64,000 nucleotides of DNA. Source: DATEDA01 sp963820965 (GTDB lineage Bacteria > Pseudomonadota > Gammaproteobacteria > Burkholderiales > SG8-39). Of this stretch, positions 60,338 to 64,000 are shown piece after piece (positions within the stretch are counted from its first letter, which is position 1; each line of letters begins with the position of its first letter). The DNA is taken from positions 1-64,000 of the forward strand of contig CAWGCC010000062.1 in NCBI GenBank assembly GCA_963820965.1, given 5' to 3'. A model generated the notes under the pieces. It was not told where the DNA came from. It did no database searches and was given only the letters and a program-made list of their open reading frames with translations. The translations under genes and the position numbers were made by a program.

Positions 60338-61135
60338 TCAGGGCCGCACCGCCGGCGTCTCGAGCTTCATCCCGCGCGCGCGCCACATCAGATAGAGCTC
60401 GAGCTCGACGAACTCGGGCGCGCCATACGCGTACGGCTCCGCGCGCACGCCGATGAAGCAGTTGCGGAGGCGCCGTTGCAGCGAGCCGAGGCCCTGCCAC
60501 TCGAGGCGGTACAGGGGATAGCCGGTCGGGTGCGCCTGGGGAATGGTGTTCCCGACGAGCTTCCTGCCCCAGAGGTCGTCGTGGCACTGGGTGCAGGCGA
60601 GGTTGAGCTGGCCCTGGCGGCGATGGAACGCGTTCCGGCCGGACTCCAGGAACGGTTTCGTGCGCTCGTCGATCACGGGATCGATCGGCATCCCCCTTGA
60701 CTGCCGAGCGACGTAAGCGGCGAGCGCGAGCAGCTCGCGGCTTTCGAACGCGAGGTCGGGCGCGCTCTGCCGCCCGGTGTGGCAGGCATTGATGCGCTGT
60801 TCGAGATTGATCGGGCGCCCGCGCGCGGCGTCGAAAGCCGGATACCGCGCCGCGACTCCCCTCATGCTCGTGCGGGCGTCACCGTGGCAGCCGGCGCAAG
60901 CCCGTCCGGCCGTACCCGTCTCGCGGTTCCACAGCGCCTCGCCGTCGAGCACCCAGAGCGTACCCGGATTGGCAAGGTCGTCGTCCTGCATGGCGCGCGT
61001 CTCGCGCGCCATGAATTCGTAGCCGGAGCGCCGCTCCTGGAGCGGGATCTCCCCGGCGGAAAGCGCCTGCGTCGGGATCACGAGGACGATCGCCGCGAGC
61101 GCACGACGCGGCAGCGTGCCGGTGCGCTCGCTCAC
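60338..61135 (-). CDS. soxA: SoxA, diheme cytochrome c of the SoxAX complex
   Basis: Periplasmic SoxA of 265 residues. Two heme motifs are present: RACAGCHGDARTSM and LACTQCHDDLWGRK. The ligand cysteine that forms the persulfide is in RNCFIGVRAEPYAYGAP. Signal LAAIVLVIPTQALSAGEI. The GTG start overlaps the soxZ stop by four bases. SoxA with SoxX joins thiosulfate to the SoxY cysteine. No soxB or soxCD follows in this window. Confidence 0.94.
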   Translation of the reverse strand: MSERTGTLPRRALAAIVLVIPTQALSAGEIPLQERRSGYEFMARETRAMQDDDLANPGTLWVLDGEALWNRETGTAGRACAGCHGDARTSMRGVAARYPAFDAARGRPINLEQRINACHTGRQSAPDLAFESRELLALAAYVARQSRGMPIDPVIDERTKPFLESGRNAFHRRQGQLNLACTQCHDDLWGRKLVGNTIPQAHPTGYPLYRLEWQGLGSLQRRLRNCFIGVRAEPYAYGAPEFVELELYLMWRARGMKLETPAVRP

Positions 61136-61455
61136 ACGACCGTGATCGTGGCGGACTCGGTCACGGCGAAGCCGTTGTCGCCGACCCAACTGAACTCGAG
61201 GGTGCCGCTCTCGGTCGCGACCGTGGTGAACGCGAGCAACGGGTTGGCCGCGATCGCGGGATGGAGGTCCGCGCGGAAGATCTCGGTGCCGTTGTAGGTG
61301 CACACGAACCGGGTGACGATGTCGCGCGGCACCAGCTCGCCGAGCTGGGTGCGCCGAAACCCGGTCTCCATGACGTGCCGGACGAGGGTCTTGATCTCGA
61401 TGATCTCGCCGCGCCTCGCCTGCGCGGGCACATGGACGATCGCGCGCACCGTCAT
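61132..61455 (-). CDS. soxZ: SoxZ, subunit of sulfur carrier SoxYZ
   Basis: Ig-like SoxZ of 107 residues without signal: MTVRAIVHVPAQARRGEIIE, then TLVRHVMETGFRRTQLGELV and FSWVGDNGFAVTESATITV. It is exported bound to SoxY, which carries the signal. It starts inside the soxY stop (ATGA) and ends in the soxA start (GTGA), so translation is coupled on both sides. Confidence 0.95.
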   Translation of the reverse strand: MTVRAIVHVPAQARRGEIIEIKTLVRHVMETGFRRTQLGELVPRDIVTRFVCTYNGTEIFRADLHPAIAANPLLAFTTVATESGTLEFSWVGDNGFAVTESATITVV

Positions 61456-61904
61456 ACCGGCCCCTCGAGACAGGCCGAGAGCGTGACGACGACCTCGGCG
61501 CTGTCGGACCAGAAGGAGCCGTCGCTCAGCTGGGCGATCGCGACCACCGTCTGCGTGTCGGCGAGTCGGACGCGGGTCGCGAGGCCGGCGCGCCCGGCGC
61601 GCGGGCCGAGATGGACGCTGAACACGTTGGGCTGCGGGTTCCTCTCCGTGAACACGTGGATCGCCTTCACGTGGTCGGCCGGCGTCATCGGGCTCTCGAC
61701 CGCAACCGAGAGCGCCACGGCGTTGCCGTTGTCGATCAGCGGCGGGACGTCGAGCTTCACCTTGCCGCGGCGGATGGGCGCCTGCCCGACCACCTTGCGG
61801 ATCGCCTCCTGCATCGCGACGGGCGTCGCGCGCACCGGCCCCATCGCCGCCGCGAGACCCAGTCCGCCGGCACCGACGAGAAACTCGCGGCGTGTCGTGC
61901 TCAT
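61452..61904 (-). CDS. soxY: SoxY-like sulfur carrier lacking the GGCGG end
   Basis: SoxY of 150 residues with Tat signal STTRREFLVGAGGLGLAAAM. The fold is intact: VPPLIDNGNAVALSVAVESP, VKAIHVFTERNPQPNVFSVH and TVVAIAQLSDGSFWSDSAEV. Classic SoxY ends in a flexible GGCGG whose Cys carries the sulfur chain; here the end is VVVTLSACLEGPV, so the Cys is kept but the glycine arm is not. Such variants occur in Sox clusters of uncertain function. It directly abuts soxX. Confidence 0.92.
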   Translation of the reverse strand: MSTTRREFLVGAGGLGLAAAMGPVRATPVAMQEAIRKVVGQAPIRRGKVKLDVPPLIDNGNAVALSVAVESPMTPADHVKAIHVFTERNPQPNVFSVHLGPRAGRAGLATRVRLADTQTVVAIAQLSDGSFWSDSAEVVVTLSACLEGPV

Positions 61905-62351
61905 TCAGTCGCGCAGGGTCACCAGGAAAGCGACGACGTCCTCGACCTCGCCGGCGGTCAGCACCGGCTTGCCGCGAAACGCCGGCGCGACCCGCGTCAG
62001 CCCTTCGGTTCGAAAATAGGCCGGCATGATGGTCGCCGGGTTGACCCGGCTCGCGTCGACGATTCTGAGCCTGATCTGGCCTTCCGACAACCTCGTCGCG
62101 GTACCCCTCAGGTCGGGCCCGATCGTGCCCTGGAATCGCTCCTCGGGAAACGGCCCGCTGTGACACAGGAGACAGAGCCCGACCTGGCGGTTCACGACGA
62201 TGCCCCGGCCGCGCGCGGCGTCGCCCCTCGCGCCGGCGAGCGGCGCGGGGATCGCATCGCCGACCACCGCGTAGACTTCCGCGCGCGTGAAACCGCCCGG
62301 CAGCGCGGCGGCGGCCAACACCGCCGCCGCGGTCGAGAACCACCCCGCCAA
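61905..62351 (-). CDS. soxX: SoxX, monoheme cytochrome c
   Basis: A 148-residue cytochrome. Signal STAAAVLAAAALPGGFTRAE, heme motif VGLCLLCHSGPFPEERFQGT, and the axial Met in NPATIMPAYFRTEGLTRVAP. The C-terminal helix is LTAGEVEDVVAFLVTLRD. It pairs with SoxA. The ATG at 62351 lies four bases after the dehydrogenase stop, so it shares its transcript. Confidence 0.93.
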   Translation of the reverse strand: MAGWFSTAAAVLAAAALPGGFTRAEVYAVVGDAIPAPLAGARGDAARGRGIVVNRQVGLCLLCHSGPFPEERFQGTIGPDLRGTATRLSEGQIRLRIVDASRVNPATIMPAYFRTEGLTRVAPAFRGKPVLTAGEVEDVVAFLVTLRD

Positions 62352-62355
62352 CCGC

Positions 62356-64000
62356 CTACACCAGCTGGATGTCGTGGTTCTTCAGCGGCACCGAGCGAAT
62401 GCGCTTGCCGGTCGCGCGGAAGAACGCGTTGAGCACCGCCGGGGCGGCGACGCAGATCGTCGGCTCGCCGATGCCGCCCCAGATGGGGCCGCCGGTCGGC
62501 ATGATGATCGACTCCACCTTCGGCATCTGCGCAATGCGCATCGAGTTGTAGCTGGTGAAGTTGTCCTGCTCGATGCGCCCGTCCTTCACCGTGCATTCCT
62601 GGTAGAACAGCGCCGACAAGCCGTAGACGAACGAGCCCGAAACCTGCCGCTCGATCTGCGCCGGGTTCACCGCGTAGCCCGGATCGGTGGCGGCCACGAT
62701 GCGGTGGACCTTGACCCTGTTGCCGCCCTCGACCGAGATCTCGCAGGCCGCCGCGACGAAGCTGTTGAAAGCCTTCATCTGCGCGATGCCGCGATGGATG
62801 CCCTGCGGCGCGGGCTTGCTCCAGTCGATGCGCTCGGCCACGGCGTTCAGCACGCCGAGGTTCCTGGGGTGGCCGGCCATGATGCTGCGCCGGAACTCGA
62901 GCGGGTCCCGGCCCGCCGCGAGCGCGAGCTCGTCCACGAAGCATTCGATGAAGACGGCGTTCTGGTTGATGTTGACGCCGCGCCAGAATCCCGGCGGCAC
63001 GTGCGTGTTGCGCATCGCGTGGTCGATCAGCAGGTTCGGGATGGTGTAGCCGAACGAATGCTCGCCGGCGTCGGCGACCCCCTGGAAGGTAAGCGGGTCG
63101 CGCCCTTTCTCCTTCTCCACGATGGCTGGGCGCACTGCGGCGAGGATCGACTGACCCGAGAGCCGCATGTGCAGCCCGGTGAGGTTGTTGCTGGCATCGA
63201 GCCCGCCGACCAGCTTGCACTGCATGACCGGATGGTAGTGGCCGTGCAGCATGTCCTCCTCGCGCGACCACAGCAGCTTGACCGGCGTGCCCGGCATCTG
63301 CCTGGCGATCAGCACCGCCTGCGTGACGTAGTCCTGGAAGGCGCCGCGCCGGCCGAAGCCGCCGCCCAGATTCAGCTTGTAGACGTCGCACTTGTCGGCC
63401 GGCAGGCCGGATGCCGCGAGCAGCGCCGCGAACGATGCTTCACCGTCCTGCGTCGGCACCCACACCTCGCACCTGTCGGGGGTGTAGCGCGCGGTCGCGT
63501 TCATCGGCTCCATGCACGCGTGGTTCTGGAACGGATAGAAATAGACCGCTTCGATCCTCTTCGCCGCTCCGGCAAGCGCGGCTTTCGCGTCGCCGTTCTG
63601 GTTGCCGACGAAGGCCTGCGGCGCATCGAGGCCGGCTTTCAGCATCTCGGCGATCGAGGCGCTCGACACCTTGGCGTTGGCGCCTTCGTCCCAGACGACC
63701 GGGAGCTGATCGAGCGCGGTCTTCGCCTGCCACCAGGTGTCGGCAACCACGGCGACGGCGGACTCGCCGACCGGCACCACTCTCCGCACGCCCTTCATGC
63801 CCGCCACCTTGGCGGCGTCGAAGCTCTTGACCTTGCCGCCGAACACCGGGCAATCCTTGATTGCGGCGTTGAGCATTCCCGGCAGCTTGATGTCGAACCC
63901 GTAAACCTGCTTCCCGGTGACCTTGTCCACCGTATCGAGCCGCTTCACCGGCTTGCCGGCGATCTTCCATTCCTTCGGGTCCTTGAGCTTCACGCCCTTC
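62356..64000 (-). CDS. Xanthine-dehydrogenase-family molybdopterin subunit (IorB-like), 5' end outside window
   Basis: C-terminal about 548 residues of a Moco-binding hydroxylase large subunit; about 200 residues are missing upstream of 64000. Landmarks: RLDTVDKVTGKQVYGFDIKL, the cofactor loops LNLGGGFGRRGAFQDYVTQA and PPGFWRGVNINQNAVFIECF, and the C-terminal catalytic Glu segment PIWGGIGEPTICVAAPAVLN. It resembles isoquinoline 1-oxidoreductase beta subunits, which pair with a 2Fe-2S protein encoded upstream. Heading a soxXYZA run, it may hand electrons to cytochromes, but its substrate cannot be told. Confidence 0.92.
   Translation of the reverse strand, partial: KGVKLKDPKEWKIAGKPVKRLDTVDKVTGKQVYGFDIKLPGMLNAAIKDCPVFGGKVKSFDAAKVAGMKGVRRVVPVGESAVAVVADTWWQAKTALDQLPVVWDEGANAKVSSASIAEMLKAGLDAPQAFVGNQNGDAKAALAGAAKRIEAVYFYPFQNHACMEPMNATARYTPDRCEVWVPTQDGEASFAALLAASGLPADKCDVYKLNLGGGFGRRGAFQDYVTQAVLIARQMPGTPVKLLWSREEDMLHGHYHPVMQCKLVGGLDASNNLTGLHMRLSGQSILAAVRPAIVEKEKGRDPLTFQGVADAGEHSFGYTIPNLLIDHAMRNTHVPPGFWRGVNINQNAVFIECFVDELALAAGRDPLEFRRSIMAGHPRNLGVLNAVAERIDWSKPAPQGIHRGIAQMKAFNSFVAAACEISVEGGNRVKVHRIVAATDPGYAVNPAQIERQVSGSFVYGLSALFYQECTVKDGRIEQDNFTSYNSMRIAQMPKVESIIMPTGGPIWGGIGEPTICVAAPAVLNAFFRATGKRIRSVPLKNHDIQLV

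Noticed and set aside
1..64000. tRNA, rRNA or CRISPR features
   Set aside because: Gaps were read for T-loop phrases and regularly spaced repeats; none was found. Distant or degenerate RNAs could be missed without a covariance search.

Overview
This window looks like chromosome from a GC-rich betaproteobacterium, most likely of the Burkholderiales. The evidence is three orphan Bug-type tricarboxylate-transporter receptors, a Sox carrier/cytochrome cluster, EttA, YgiQ, a YjcH/ActP acetate uptake pair, many LysR and aldo/keto reductase genes, and strong G/C at third codon positions. No rRNA, tRNA, CRISPR array, transposase or integrase was seen. The species call is inference.

Layout. 1-5.1 kb: a Bug receptor, a chimeric ankyrin/DoxX remnant, and a compact four-gene cluster (small Gly-tailed protein, MoxR-type AAA ATPase, HExxH plus VWA protein, LCCL-like protein). 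5.1-17.5 kb: ettA, a methyltransferase, several small catabolic units (cupins, EthD-like protein, Bug receptor, thioesterase), a divergent LysR/azoreductase pair with a clear LysR box, aldo/keto reductases, a class III aminotransferase, a lipoprotein and DinB. 17.5-20.25 kb: an accessory patch of lower GC holding a two-gene small ORF pair, a decayed GIY-YIG/DUF4357 gene, a decayed SAM methyltransferase and an attC-like palindrome; it resembles a small, integrase-less gene-cassette cluster. 20.25-24.6 kb: PrsW protease, amidase, Kef-type antiporter. 24.7-29.0 kb: an acetate/acyl-CoA module (maoC, acyl-CoA synthetase, actP, yjcH) of visibly different base composition, followed by gene remnants. 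29.5-42.3 kb: LysR/nitronate monooxygenase, MFS transporter, TGS GTPase, a PIN-domain remnant, CmcJ-like oxidoreductase, Yip1 and TerB proteins, ATP-grasp enzyme, a frameshifted amidohydrolase, ferredoxin/beta-lactamase-fold protein and a third Bug receptor. 42.5-59.2 kb: rhodanese, SMUG1-like glycosylase, a second frameshifted amidohydrolase, AAA ATPase, OsmC, M14 and M23 peptidases, cyclase, cytochrome b561, a truncated zinc-ribbon/cyclase remnant, Crp/Fnr regulator, ParE-like toxin with antitoxin, YaiI and YgiQ. 59.3-64 kb: an M15 peptidase with a histone H1-like tail, and soxA, soxZ, soxY, soxX packed behind a molybdopterin dehydrogenase that runs off the window.

Themes. Metabolism is scavenging of organic acids (Bug receptors, ActP, acyl-CoA ligase, amidohydrolases, AKRs) with a sulfur-carrier branch. 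Several genes are interrupted by single-base indels that restore a good family match when removed. These are either recent pseudogenes or base errors in the assembly, and raw reads would decide. The most unusual items are the MoxR/HExxH-VWA cluster, the cassette-like patch, the H1-tailed peptidase, and a SoxY that keeps its cysteine but lacks the usual GGCGG end.
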